Shown one piece after another: positions 46,060-55,137 of a DNA stretch of 64,000 nucleotides (position 1 is the first letter of the stretch; each line of letters begins with the position of its first letter). The notes under the pieces are model-generated. The model saw only the letters and a program-made list of their open reading frames with translations, was not told where the DNA came from and ran no database searches. Origin of the DNA: Malaciobacter molluscorum LMG 25693 (GTDB lineage: Bacteria; Campylobacterota; Campylobacteria; Campylobacterales; Arcobacteraceae); contig NZ_CP032098.1 of assembly GCF_003544935.1 (NCBI RefSeq), positions 1,922,001 to 1,986,000 on the forward strand, read 5' to 3'. A program made the position numbers and the translations under genes.

Positions 46060-46727
46060 TACTCTATCTTTGCATCTTTTATATCTATATATCTATCAAC
46101 AAACTCAAGATTATCAAATAAGCAATCATGTGTTGCAACAATAACAGTCTTTTTAAGCTCTTTAAATTTCTTTAGCATTTCTATAAAAATCAATGAGTTT
46201 GCTTTATCTAAATTCGCAGTTGGTTCATCTGCTAAAATAATTGAGGGATTCATAACAAGTGCTCTTGCAATTGAACATCTTTGTTTCTCTCCTCCACTTA
46301 AGTTTTCTACTTTTTGCTCTTTTTTATGTTCTATATTTGCTATTTTTAAAGCTTGTGTTACTTGCTTTTCAAATTGATTTTTATCTATTTTTTTTAATAC
46401 CAAGGGAGCCATAACATTTTCAAAAGTATTTAATCCAGAAATTAAATTAAATGATTGAAAAATAAAGCCTATTTTTTCATTTCTAAAATTAGAAATATTA
46501 ATATCAGGTAACTTTGCAATATTTTCATTTTCAATTATAATATCACCACTTGTTGGCTTACAAAGTCCTGCAATAATTGATAATAAAGTACTTTTACCAC
46601 TTCCACTTTTCCCTCTTATAATTATAGTTTGAGCCTCTTGTATATCTAAATTGATATTATTTAAAGCAGTAAATTCATTTTGTTTATTTTCATTATATAT
46701 TTTATATAAATTAGTTATTTTTATCAT
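46059..46727 (-). CDS. ABC transporter ATP-binding protein (LolD/MacB type)
   Basis: 222 residues. Walker A GKSGSGKS (39-46), signature LSGGEKQR near residue 139, Walker B IILADEP near residue 159 and a switch His in ATHD. This short ATPase pairs with FtsX-like permeases, and the permease gene is directly upstream with a 4-base overlap. Energy use is probably mechanical, working on a periplasmic partner. In NosDFY systems an ABC module works with NosL; here a related logic is inferred. Confidence 0.9.
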   Translation of the reverse strand: MIKITNLYKIYNENKQNEFTALNNINLDIQEAQTIIIRGKSGSGKSTLLSIIAGLCKPTSGDIIIENENIAKLPDINISNFRNEKIGFIFQSFNLISGLNTFENVMAPLVLKKIDKNQFEKQVTQALKIANIEHKKEQKVENLSGGEKQRCSIARALVMNPSIILADEPTANLDKANSLIFIEMLKKFKELKKTVIVATHDCLFDNLEFVDRYIDIKDAKIE

Positions 46728-47824
46728 TTCATTATCTCACTTATATCTTCAATAGCAACTTTCCATGAGGGGATAATAATAAATGCTAAAAAAGGAATTA
46801 CTGTAAATAAAAAAATCAGAAATAACATTCTAAAATCAACAGTTGGTGTAAAAATTATATTTTCCATTTGTTCACCTAAAAAAATGTTTTTTACTATTGG
46901 TGCATCAAATATAAAAACAAAAATATAAGAAGCCAAAACTCCAATAAAATAAGAGCCTAAAGCAATTACACTATTTTGTATAAATTTTAAAGAGATAATA
47001 TCTTTAATTGAAAAGCCAATACTTCTTAAAATAGCTATTTGTTTTTTTTGCTCTGTTAATACTGAAGATACTTGATTTTTTAATAATATAAAAAATGCCA
47101 GCATCGCAACAATATACAAAATCATAAAGATTCCACCTTTATAATAAAAAATCTGTCGATAATCTGATTGAAGTTGAGATTTACTTATTGCTTTTGTATT
47201 TGGAAAAATATCCATTATTTTTCTTGCTAAAAACTCTACTTCATTATCATTTGGAACATAAACACTAAGATAAGAGTATTGTTCATCATTCATTTGCAAG
47301 ATTTCTCTTGTGACATCACTATTTGCAAAGATTGTATTACTTGAAAATATATTTGAATCAATAACACTTTTTATTTTTTTTGTTAAAGTTCCATCAAGTG
47401 TTAAAAAGTTAAATTCTTTATCATAATGAAATTTTTCAAACAACTGTTTTATATCTTTTGATACTATAATTTCATCATCACTTAGTGAATCATCTGCAAC
47501 TAAATGAATAAGTCTAGAACTTTGAGAAAAGTTATAATAACCATCAACTTTCCCTTGAACATTTTCAACTCCATTTAACTGCAATATTATATTTATGTGG
47601 TTTTCATTTAAAGGAAAGTATTTCCCTGATTTTGTATTTGTAACTATTATTTGGTCATGATTTCCTAAAGTAGATAATAAATCATACTTAATAGAATCAG
47701 ATATAAACAAAACAGCACTTAAAATAAATACAATAAAAGTAAATATTATAAAACTAAAAAAATATTCTGTTTTATCTTTCAATAAAAGCTTAATTGAGTA
47801 ATCAATAAAATTTCTACTTAACAT
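46724..47824 (-). CDS. ABC transporter permease, FtsX/MacB-like
   Basis: 366 residues. One membrane segment near the N-terminus (about 22-44), a periplasmic domain (45-225), then three C-terminal membrane segments, the FtsX/MacB plan. ILRSIGFSIKDIISLKFIQNS (parts: LRSIGFSIKDIISL) is the coupling-helix region. Works with the ATPase next to it. I start at the ATG at 47824, seven bases after AAAGAG; a TTG two codons earlier overlaps less well. The start overlaps the small gene upstream. Confidence 0.85.
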   Translation of the reverse strand: MLSRNFIDYSIKLLLKDKTEYFFSFIIFTFIVFILSAVLFISDSIKYDLLSTLGNHDQIIVTNTKSGKYFPLNENHINIILQLNGVENVQGKVDGYYNFSQSSRLIHLVADDSLSDDEIIVSKDIKQLFEKFHYDKEFNFLTLDGTLTKKIKSVIDSNIFSSNTIFANSDVTREILQMNDEQYSYLSVYVPNDNEVEFLARKIMDIFPNTKAISKSQLQSDYRQIFYYKGGIFMILYIVAMLAFFILLKNQVSSVLTEQKKQIAILRSIGFSIKDIISLKFIQNSVIALGSYFIGVLASYIFVFIFDAPIVKNIFLGEQMENIIFTPTVDFRMLFLIFLFTVIPFLAFIIIPSWKVAIEDISEIMK

Positions 47825-47999
47825 AAACAAACTCTTTATAATCTTTTGATTTAAATATAAAAGATTCTCTTACATATATTTTAGAAGAGTACTCTTTTAG
47901 GTTAGTAAATCTTTTTTCAAAATCAAAACTTTTATAATCTATAAAAGAAATAATAAACAATACAAAGATGATTAAACTCACTTTATAGATAAACCTCAT
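47814..47999 (-). CDS. Small single-span membrane protein, unknown
   Basis: 61 residues: one membrane segment (about 6-20) and a basic-aromatic periplasmic tail. No known family seen. It overlaps the NosL-like gene upstream by 4 bases and the permease by 11, so it is embedded in the operon and is likely expressed. It may be an accessory of the ABC module. Confidence 0.6.
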   Translation of the reverse strand: MRFIYKVSLIIFVLFIISFIDYKSFDFEKRFTNLKEYSSKIYVRESFIFKSKDYKEFVYVK

Positions 48000-49048
48000 T
48001 TTAAATACTCTAATACCTCATCAGTTATTTCACTAAAAAACATAACTTTTTTTCCAAAGTGGTCATTTTTAAAATTATATGCAGCTTGGTCTGATTCAAA
48101 GGCAACTAACTCTTTTCCCATTGGACCATAAACATCAGAACCAATAACATAAAATGCTTTTCTTCCATCAATCTTTTTTGTTGTAAAATAATCACTCACA
48201 TAAATTTCACCAATATTACTTTTGCCTTTTTCAAATACAAATTTCAACATATCTTTTGGCCCATCAAAATAATAATGTTTTTGTTTGTACTCTAACATTG
48301 TTGCCCATTTTGGATATTTATGTACAAACATTCCACAAATCACACATTTTGCATCTTTTGGTACATATATACTTTCTATTTTTCTAATTGTTTTATCTAA
48401 CTTCTTTGTATCCCATAAATAAACAGTCATTGATTGTAACTGTTTATCTTTATTTACTTTGCAAACTTCTTTAAGTTTAGTTTTTAAATCAGTTATAGTT
48501 TTGATATTTTCAATACTTATTTTATTACAATTAGATTCATAAAGTTTTTTTCCTACTTTATAAACTTTCTTTTTCTTTTTTGTATCTAACATAGATAAAT
48601 CTTTTGAAAAATCATTTCTAACTACAACTATCAAATCTTTAAACCTAACTAAATTTCCACCATTTTTACTTATAAAATCCATTGCATCTTTTTTTTGTTT
48701 GAAAGCGTATTTACTATGAAAACTCATTGTTGCTGGCTTATTACTTCCTATTACAAAGAAAGCTTTTTTTGCATCAATAAATTTTAAACTATTTGTATCT
48801 ACTACTTTTATTTCACTATCAAATTTACCTTTTGTTTGTTCATATAAACAATGAATAGAACAGTACTGTCTATTTTTATAAATATAGTTTGTTTTATAAT
48901 GTTTTGGTAAACTCATAGCACAAGAGCTACAATAGTATTTACTACTTCCTTCGTTTATAAAAGTTCCTTTATCTTTATTTATAAATTGAAAACTCTTTGC
49001 AAAAATCAAGCAAGAAAACATTGTAAGAAGTAGTAAATATTTTTTCAT
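47996..49048 (-). CDS. Double NosL-domain protein (MccL-like copper chaperone candidate)
   Basis: 350 residues with a signal peptide (1-17). The first NosL unit has C40-SSC-AM45 and Cys63/Cys67; the second has C235-VIC-GM240 and Met251, followed by YGPMGKELVAF, the NosL closing motif. Between lies a basic stretch (155-200) with Cys174 and Cys196. Thus a tandem duplication of Cu(I)-chaperone domains, periplasmic. Wolinella's mcc cluster includes a NosL-like MccL; this is the best match here. Overlaps its neighbours by 4 bases each. Confidence 0.75.
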   Translation of the reverse strand: MKKYLLLLTMFSCLIFAKSFQFINKDKGTFINEGSSKYYCSSCAMSLPKHYKTNYIYKNRQYCSIHCLYEQTKGKFDSEIKVVDTNSLKFIDAKKAFFVIGSNKPATMSFHSKYAFKQKKDAMDFISKNGGNLVRFKDLIVVVRNDFSKDLSMLDTKKKKKVYKVGKKLYESNCNKISIENIKTITDLKTKLKEVCKVNKDKQLQSMTVYLWDTKKLDKTIRKIESIYVPKDAKCVICGMFVHKYPKWATMLEYKQKHYYFDGPKDMLKFVFEKGKSNIGEIYVSDYFTTKKIDGRKAFYVIGSDVYGPMGKELVAFESDQAAYNFKNDHFGKKVMFFSEITDEVLEYLK

Positions 49049-49893
49049 TTTTCTGCCTTATAATTTTCTAATAATTTATAATTATCACAAGCTAGTTTCA
49101 ATCCTTTGTCACAAGATTTTTTAAATAAATCTTTTGCTTTTATAAAGTCTTGTTTTACACCTAATCCTTTTATATGAAGAACTGCAAGATTGTTACATCC
49201 TTTTAATCCATCTTTACTTTTACACGCTTTTTCATATAAAGAAGCAGCCTTTTTAAAATCTTGTTTTACACCTTTTTTATTTTCATACATATTTCCTAGG
49301 TTTTCACAAGCAATAGATACTCCTGCTTTACACGCTTTTGTGTATAGCTGTATTGCAACATTATAGTTTTGTGATGTACCTCTTGCACTTTCATACATAA
49401 AAGCCAAATTACTACATCCTAATTCATCATAACTATTACAAGACTTTTTATAAAAAGAAAATGCTTTTTTTGTATCTTCTTTTACACCATTTGCACTATC
49501 GTATATTCTTCCAAGGTTATTACAACTTGCTGCATGATTTTGCTTACAAGCTTTTTCATATAAAGTTATTGATTTCTTAATATCCTTTTTTACATCTTTA
49601 GCATTCATATAAATAACACCTAAGTTATAACAAGCTGAAACAAAGTTTTTATTACAAGCCATTTCATAATATTTTATAGCTTTCTTTGTATCTTTTTTTA
49701 TTCCTTTTGAACCCATATATAATACACCCAAGTTATAACAAGCAGAAGCTTTGTTATCTTTAATACAAGCATTTTCATAAATAGATGCAACTTTTTTATG
49801 ATCACCTTTTTTGTGAGCTTCCACACTCTCTTTTATATATCCTGCTTGTAACACAGAAAATAAAATTGTAAATAAAATTAAATATTTCTTCAT
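49045..49893 (-). CDS. Cysteine-rich Sel1-repeat protein (HCP-like), copy 2
   Basis: 282 residues: signal peptide (1-15) then about seven Sel1 repeats of 36 residues, each with a Cys pair (ACYNLGVLYMGSKG, ACNKNFVSACYNLG). The paired cysteines are those that form disulfides in Helicobacter Hcp proteins, secreted or periplasmic scaffolds. I start at the ATG at 49893, after AAGGAG, instead of nine codons earlier. Its neighbour is a paralogue. A role in assembling MccA or its partners is inferred. Confidence 0.8.
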   Translation of the reverse strand: MKKYLILFTILFSVLQAGYIKESVEAHKKGDHKKVASIYENACIKDNKASACYNLGVLYMGSKGIKKDTKKAIKYYEMACNKNFVSACYNLGVIYMNAKDVKKDIKKSITLYEKACKQNHAASCNNLGRIYDSANGVKEDTKKAFSFYKKSCNSYDELGCSNLAFMYESARGTSQNYNVAIQLYTKACKAGVSIACENLGNMYENKKGVKQDFKKAASLYEKACKSKDGLKGCNNLAVLHIKGLGVKQDFIKAKDLFKKSCDKGLKLACDNYKLLENYKAEK

Positions 49894-49903
49894 AATTTCT
49901 CCT

Positions 49904-50740
49904 TTAAAATCCCATATCATCTAACATCAAATACTCCAAACAACTTGCATTATCTCCAAGATTGCAGCCTCTTTCATAAATCTGTTTTGCTTTTATATAG
50001 TTTTGTCTTGTTCCTCTTCCAGTTGCGTGTAAAACTGCAAGTTTATAACACATTGCACTATCTTCTTTATCGCATCCTTCTTTATAAACTTTTAGTAGTT
50101 TTTTATATTCATCAGGATTTGTTGTTGCAATATCTTTAATATAAATATCTACTAATCTAAAGCATGATTCTGTATCTTCTTTATCACAACCTTTTTTATA
50201 CCAAGTTGCAGCACCTTTTGTATCTTTTTGTTTATTTAAAATATTTCCTACTTTATAACAACCTAATAAAAAGCCTTTTTCACATGCAGCTTTATACATA
50301 GTTAAACTTTTTTGTGCATTTTTTTTAGGCTCTAAATAGTATTGGTAAACAGAACCTAAATTGTAACAAGCAAGAGCAAAGCCTCTTTTACAAGATTTAA
50401 AATAATATTTCTCAGCTTTTTTATAATCAGTTTTAAGTTTTAATATTCCACCTTTGTCATAACAAACTCCAACTTTATAGCAAGCTCTTTCATTTCCTAA
50501 ACTACAAGCTTTATCATAAAACTCAAATGCTTTTTTAAAATCTTGTTTTACACTCTGTTTATTTTCATACATAAAACCAACTTTATAACACCCTTCACTA
50601 CTCTTATTTTTACAAGCTTTTTTATAAAATTCAAATGCTTTTTTATATTTTGCATTTGAATATAAACTATCAGCTGTATCAATAGTATTAGCATAAACAA
50701 ATATTGTCGATAATAATAAATATAGTAATAACTTTTTCAT
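49904..50740 (-). CDS. Cysteine-rich Sel1-repeat protein (HCP-like), copy 1
   Basis: 278 residues with a signal peptide (1-17) and about six to seven Sel1 units (YKKAFEFYKKACKN, GCYKVGFMYENKQ, ACYKVGVCYDKGG) each with a conserved Cys pair. Periplasmic, disulfide-linked solenoid by analogy with Hcp proteins. AGGAG precedes the ATG. It lies between the haem lyase gene and its own paralogue, 10 bases from the next start. Substrate or partner unknown. Confidence 0.8.
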   Translation of the reverse strand: MKKLLLYLLLSTIFVYANTIDTADSLYSNAKYKKAFEFYKKACKNKSSEGCYKVGFMYENKQSVKQDFKKAFEFYDKACSLGNERACYKVGVCYDKGGILKLKTDYKKAEKYYFKSCKRGFALACYNLGSVYQYYLEPKKNAQKSLTMYKAACEKGFLLGCYKVGNILNKQKDTKGAATWYKKGCDKEDTESCFRLVDIYIKDIATTNPDEYKKLLKVYKEGCDKEDSAMCYKLAVLHATGRGTRQNYIKAKQIYERGCNLGDNASCLEYLMLDDMGF

Positions 50741-50797
50741 AACTTCACTCCTAAGATTTTATTGTTTTTTTAATTACTATTTTTTATAAAAAACTTT

Positions 50798-53473
50798 CTA
50801 TTTAATAACCTTTACATCCTTTTTAAAGAATGCACTTATACTCACAACTAAAACTATTGCAATTACATAATATACAAAATTTGGCACGGGAACTTTATCT
50901 CCTGATGCATAAGAGTGCATTCCTGATAGATAAAAATTTACTCCAAAATATGTCATGATTATTGAAGAAAACGCAACAACTGATGAAATTAAAAATATAT
51001 AAATACTATTCATTTTTGGAATAAATCTTAAATGCAATACAATCGTATAAACAACAATTGAGATAAAAGACCATGTCTCTTTAGGATCCCAACCCCAATA
51101 TCGTCCCCAACTCTCATTTGCCCAAACTCCACCAACAAAATTTCCTACTGTTAAAAGTGAAATTCCTATAATCAAACTCATTTCTATAATTGCTGCTAAT
51201 TGTCTTATTTGTTGATTTATATCTTCTTCATTATTTTTTGATTTAAATATCATCAAAATTAAAGCAAGAAAAGCCAAAATTGCACCAAATCCTAAAAAAC
51301 CATAGCTTGCAGTAATTACAGATACATGTATACTTAACCAATAAGATTTTAAAACAGGAACCAAAGGTGTAATTTGTGGACTAATAAAATTTAGATGTGC
51401 AACTAACATAATAATTGCACCTAAAATTGAAGATGAAGCTAGGGATAACAAAGATTTACGAAATATAACTAAACCTGCTAAAATTGATGACCATCCAACA
51501 TAAACTAAAGATTCATAAGTATCACTCCAAGGTGCATGACCTGAAACATACCATCTCATCGCTAATCCCAAAGTATGAAAAACAAAACCTAAAAATAATA
51601 AAAGAAAAAACATTTTTTTGATTTTTGGAAAATCTTTTTTTGAAAAAATTGATACTATTGCAAAAAGTAAAGCTACAAAACCAACTAAAAAGTAAAATCC
51701 CATCAAGTTTGGGAATATTTTTAATTTATTAGATAATAATTCTATTTTTGTTTGATAAGTTGAAGGTAATATATCTGAATCAATCTCTCTTTGATTTATT
51801 TTTAATATATCTAAAGCTTCATTTGCTTCTTTCCAGTCATTATTTATAATTCCTTTTGATAAAGCACTTTTATATTTAAATAATGTACTTCTAATAGAAT
51901 CATCCAACCAATATTCATTTATTGCTTCTTGAGGACGGAACCATTTTTTTGAGTTATCAAAAGAGTTTGGAATTATTTTATAAAATATACCAATTGAAGC
52001 TAAATAGTAGATATTTAATCTCTCATCAAGTTTTATTAAATCTTTATCAAAAGTACCTCTTTTTGAAGGCATTTTTTCATTTGCTTCATCTATATATTTA
52101 TTTAATTTATATTTTCCATATTTATCAAATACAAAAGAGAAAGAGATATATTTTTTATCTTTTTTAAGTTTTAGAATATCTTTTATTTTACTATTTCTTA
52201 TTTTGATCAATTCTATATTTTCCCACTGTTTTGGGTCGCTAAATATTCCAAGCATTATTTGAGTTGCAGAAAGATTATACATTGAATCTTTTGATGATAT
52301 TTTATGTAAAACATCAATTGCTTCTGTACCCATTGGTTTTACACGCCCATTAAAATCTTGAACATAAATTTCTGCAAAAGATTTTGAGTGTTCTTTTGTA
52401 TTTTTTCTAAAATTATCTAAATAATCATTTGTTTGTGCATTTGCATAGGTATTAAATAAAAATAAAATTGGCAAAATAATACATAGATTATTTTTTATTA
52501 AAAAAACTCTAAGTCTTTCAAATCTACTTCTTTTAGTAAAAAAGTTTAATACAAATCCTAAAGATAAAAGAAAATAAGCAAAATATGTTGGCCATTTCCC
52601 TGGATCTTTATTTACTGAAAGAATTGTTCCCATTTCATCTCTATCATAAGAAGATTGGAAAAACTTAAATCCTTTGTATGTTAAAGGATTATTCATAAAA
52701 ATTCTATAATCAAAATTTGTATCGTCATCTAATAATGTAACTTCACTTGCATATGATGATGCACTTTTTGAACCTGGATATCTTTGTATTTGAAAATCTC
52801 TTAACTTTATAGAAAATGGAAGTTTTATTATCTTAGAACCCCAAGATAGTTTTATATCTTTTCCATCAACTGAAAAAATAGCTGGTGGCTCTAAATTACC
52901 GTGACCACCATTTATTTGTAAATCTTGTTTTTTATTATCATAACTTACTGTAACAAAAAGATTTTCTACATTTGTTGTTTTTTTAAATTTATAATCTTTA
53001 TATTCAACAACCAAATCTTTATTATCTATTTTATGTATATATTTAAAACTATTGTCACCTATTTTACCAAGGGCTAATGGATGCTCAAATGTTTTATTTT
53101 CAACTTCTATTTGAAAATAAGACTTTTCAGAAATCACTCTATTTTCACTCATATTTTCTCTTATATGAATTACACCTTCATATCCAAAATATCTAGTAAC
53201 TCCTGCTCCTATTAAAACAAATACAAATCCTAAATGAAACAAAAAAGCACCCATTTTTTTATACATTTTTTGTTTAATGATTATTCCAACTAAAGATATA
53301 GTTAATAAAACCATAACAACTTCATACCAAAGTGCATTATAAACTAAAACTTTTGCTGTTTGTGCATCATAATCATTTTCAATAAATGTAGCTACTGCTG
53401 CACCTAAAGCTAATAAAATCAACATTAATATAATAAATTTATATGAAAGAAACACTTTTTTAAAAATATACAT
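50798..53473 (-). CDS. ccsA1: Cytochrome c haem lyase, fused CcsB-CcsA (CcsA1-like)
   Basis: 891 residues: ResB/CcsB part (membrane segments about 14-34, 54-68, 77-95, large periplasmic domain 100-290, segment about 297-315), then a periplasmic linker of about 250 residues and the CcsA part with eight membrane segments from about 590. WANESWGRYWGWDPKETW (parts: WGRYWGWDPKETW) is the WWD haem-binding motif; His-bearing SGHAPWSD and SIHVSVITASYGF surround it. Fused system II lyases occur in Campylobacterota, and one Wolinella isoform is dedicated to the CX15CH haem of MccA. It sits with mccA, so that role is likely. Confidence 0.88.
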   Translation of the reverse strand: MYIFKKVFLSYKFIILMLILLALGAAVATFIENDYDAQTAKVLVYNALWYEVVMVLLTISLVGIIIKQKMYKKMGAFLFHLGFVFVLIGAGVTRYFGYEGVIHIRENMSENRVISEKSYFQIEVENKTFEHPLALGKIGDNSFKYIHKIDNKDLVVEYKDYKFKKTTNVENLFVTVSYDNKKQDLQINGGHGNLEPPAIFSVDGKDIKLSWGSKIIKLPFSIKLRDFQIQRYPGSKSASSYASEVTLLDDDTNFDYRIFMNNPLTYKGFKFFQSSYDRDEMGTILSVNKDPGKWPTYFAYFLLSLGFVLNFFTKRSRFERLRVFLIKNNLCIILPILFLFNTYANAQTNDYLDNFRKNTKEHSKSFAEIYVQDFNGRVKPMGTEAIDVLHKISSKDSMYNLSATQIMLGIFSDPKQWENIELIKIRNSKIKDILKLKKDKKYISFSFVFDKYGKYKLNKYIDEANEKMPSKRGTFDKDLIKLDERLNIYYLASIGIFYKIIPNSFDNSKKWFRPQEAINEYWLDDSIRSTLFKYKSALSKGIINNDWKEANEALDILKINQREIDSDILPSTYQTKIELLSNKLKIFPNLMGFYFLVGFVALLFAIVSIFSKKDFPKIKKMFFLLLFLGFVFHTLGLAMRWYVSGHAPWSDTYESLVYVGWSSILAGLVIFRKSLLSLASSSILGAIIMLVAHLNFISPQITPLVPVLKSYWLSIHVSVITASYGFLGFGAILAFLALILMIFKSKNNEEDINQQIRQLAAIIEMSLIIGISLLTVGNFVGGVWANESWGRYWGWDPKETWSFISIVVYTIVLHLRFIPKMNSIYIFLISSVVAFSSIIMTYFGVNFYLSGMHSYASGDKVPVPNFVYYVIAIVLVVSISAFFKKDVKVIK

Positions 53474-53502
53474 AATAACCCCTAAACAAAAATTGTATTT
53501 AC

Positions 53503-54441
53503 CTACACACTAAAAGTTTGACCTGCATAAATAATAAATAGCCGTAAACATAAAACTCCTACAATACTACACATTGCAGAGATATAAAATATGCTATTTG
53601 AATTCTCTTGTTCTTTTTGTGAAAAGTTTAAAATAATTGGTAATAAAAAACCTATACAAACTATTCCTACCCAAAAAACAGTAGACCATGAACCTTCATG
53701 AAATGCAGCTAATGCAATTTTTCCTGCTTCATTTCCTGTTGCAAGAGATATATATAACATTGCTAAAAAAAGTATCTCAATAGCCATAATTGGCCACTCA
53801 ATTTTATGTAAAATTTTCATATCACTTGAGTGTACATTTTCATTAAAAACTCTTTTTGCCATAATACAAAGAGCAGCTGTTCCAGCTGATAATCCTGAGA
53901 TTACAAAAAGTGCTGGCAAGATTGATGTATTTAGCAAGGGGAAACGTACTAAAACAGATATTAAAAAACCTGTATAAGCACAAATCACCACTGCAAATAG
54001 AAACAAAACCCCTTCTAAAACAACTCTAAATTTCAATAATAAATCAACTATTTTTGTCAAAAAAGAAAATCTTTCTTTTACAAAATCTGCAAATGCAAAA
54101 ACAACTGCAACAAAACTCAAAGGGATATAAATCATAAGTGCAGCTACACCAATTGACATTACTGAATTAAAATTGTAATTTATTAAGATTTGCCAGAAAT
54201 TTAAAGGTCTGGTCAAATCACCAACTAAACAAACCATTCCCAATAAAATAGTTACAAAAGCCACTAAAGAAGCAGATTTATATACAGCAGTATTTTCTAT
54301 TTGGTTTTTATAAAATCTAATTAATAAAGCTACAATAATAGCTCCACCTGAAATACCAGCTAAAAGTAAATATACTGATATTGGCCATTCCCAACCTATT
54401 TCTTCAGTAAAACCTGAGCTATAAGTGATTAATTCATTCAT
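53503..54441 (-). CDS. mccD: NrfD-type membrane quinol dehydrogenase subunit
   Basis: 312 residues with about eight membrane segments. EEIGWEWPISVYLLLAGISGGAIIVA (parts: EIGWEWPISVYLLLAGISGG) and LVGDLTRPLNFWQIL near residue 90 are the NrfD/PsrC signature. It takes electrons from menaquinol and passes them to the Fe-S protein. I start at the ATG at 54441, six bases after AGGAG, inside the last codons of mccC. Order mccB-C-D matches Wolinella. Confidence 0.88.
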   Translation of the reverse strand: MNELITYSSGFTEEIGWEWPISVYLLLAGISGGAIIVALLIRFYKNQIENTAVYKSASLVAFVTILLGMVCLVGDLTRPLNFWQILINYNFNSVMSIGVAALMIYIPLSFVAVVFAFADFVKERFSFLTKIVDLLLKFRVVLEGVLFLFAVVICAYTGFLISVLVRFPLLNTSILPALFVISGLSAGTAALCIMAKRVFNENVHSSDMKILHKIEWPIMAIEILFLAMLYISLATGNEAGKIALAAFHEGSWSTVFWVGIVCIGFLLPIILNFSQKEQENSNSIFYISAMCSIVGVLCLRLFIIYAGQTFSV

Positions 54442-55120
54442 CATAAACTCCTGTTTTAAGTTTAGGTATATATCTAAGACTTGGTTTTGTTCCAAATCCT
54501 GGTTTTAACCTAACTGCATCTTTAACATCCAAAATTTTATTTATATATGCTGTTTCATCATTTAAATCACCAAATACTAAAGCATCATATTTACATGACT
54601 CAACACATGCTGGATCTTTACCTTTTGCAAAATTTGTATTTAAACAAAAATTACAATTTTCTGCTGCATTTGTTCTTTCATTTATAAATCTAACATCATA
54701 AGGACAAGCAACAATACAATATTTACAACCTATACATTTATCTATATCCATTGTAACAATATCTGTTATTGAATCTTTATGACATGCACCAGTGGGACAA
54801 ACTTCGGTACATGGAGAATCAATACATTGTTGACAAGATACTCTCATATATTTTTTATGTTGTAAATCATCAGGTTTTGTCTGATCTTCTACATATAATC
54901 TATGTTGATTTTTAGGAACTAAATTTATCTCTTGACAAGCAATTTCACAATCGCTACATCCAACACATTTATTTTGGTCATATATCATTGCATAGTGAGG
55001 TTTTTTATTCTCTTTGTTTGTATTTGCATTAAGCCCATACTGTACACTTCCAAGAAATAAAGAACCTAATCCTATACCTTTAATAAAATTTCTTCTATTA
55101 TTCTCTTTACTACTACTCAT
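54434..55120 (-). CDS. mccC: Tat-exported tetra-Fe-S protein (NrfC/PsrB family)
   Basis: 228 residues. NNRRNFIKGIGLG is a twin-arginine signal. Four cluster motifs follow: CVGCSDCEIACQ, CQQCIDSPCTEVCP, CIGCKYCIVACPY, and CNFC...CVESC. The four-cluster electron-transfer layout fits NrfC/PsrB, linking NrfD-type quinol dehydrogenases to periplasmic enzymes, so it probably carries electrons from MccD to MccA. Start at ATG 55120, seven bases after AGAGGA. Confidence 0.9.
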   Translation of the reverse strand: MSSSKENNRRNFIKGIGLGSLFLGSVQYGLNANTNKENKKPHYAMIYDQNKCVGCSDCEIACQEINLVPKNQHRLYVEDQTKPDDLQHKKYMRVSCQQCIDSPCTEVCPTGACHKDSITDIVTMDIDKCIGCKYCIVACPYDVRFINERTNAAENCNFCLNTNFAKGKDPACVESCKYDALVFGDLNDETAYINKILDVKDAVRLKPGFGTKPSLRYIPKLKTGVYDE

Positions 55121-55137
55121 CACCGTATCCTCTTTTC

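Noticed and set aside
53503-54495. Longer start for mccD, 18 codons upstream.
   Set aside because: It would overlap mccC by 62 bases and lacks a ribosome site, whereas AGGAG stands six bases before the ATG at 54441.
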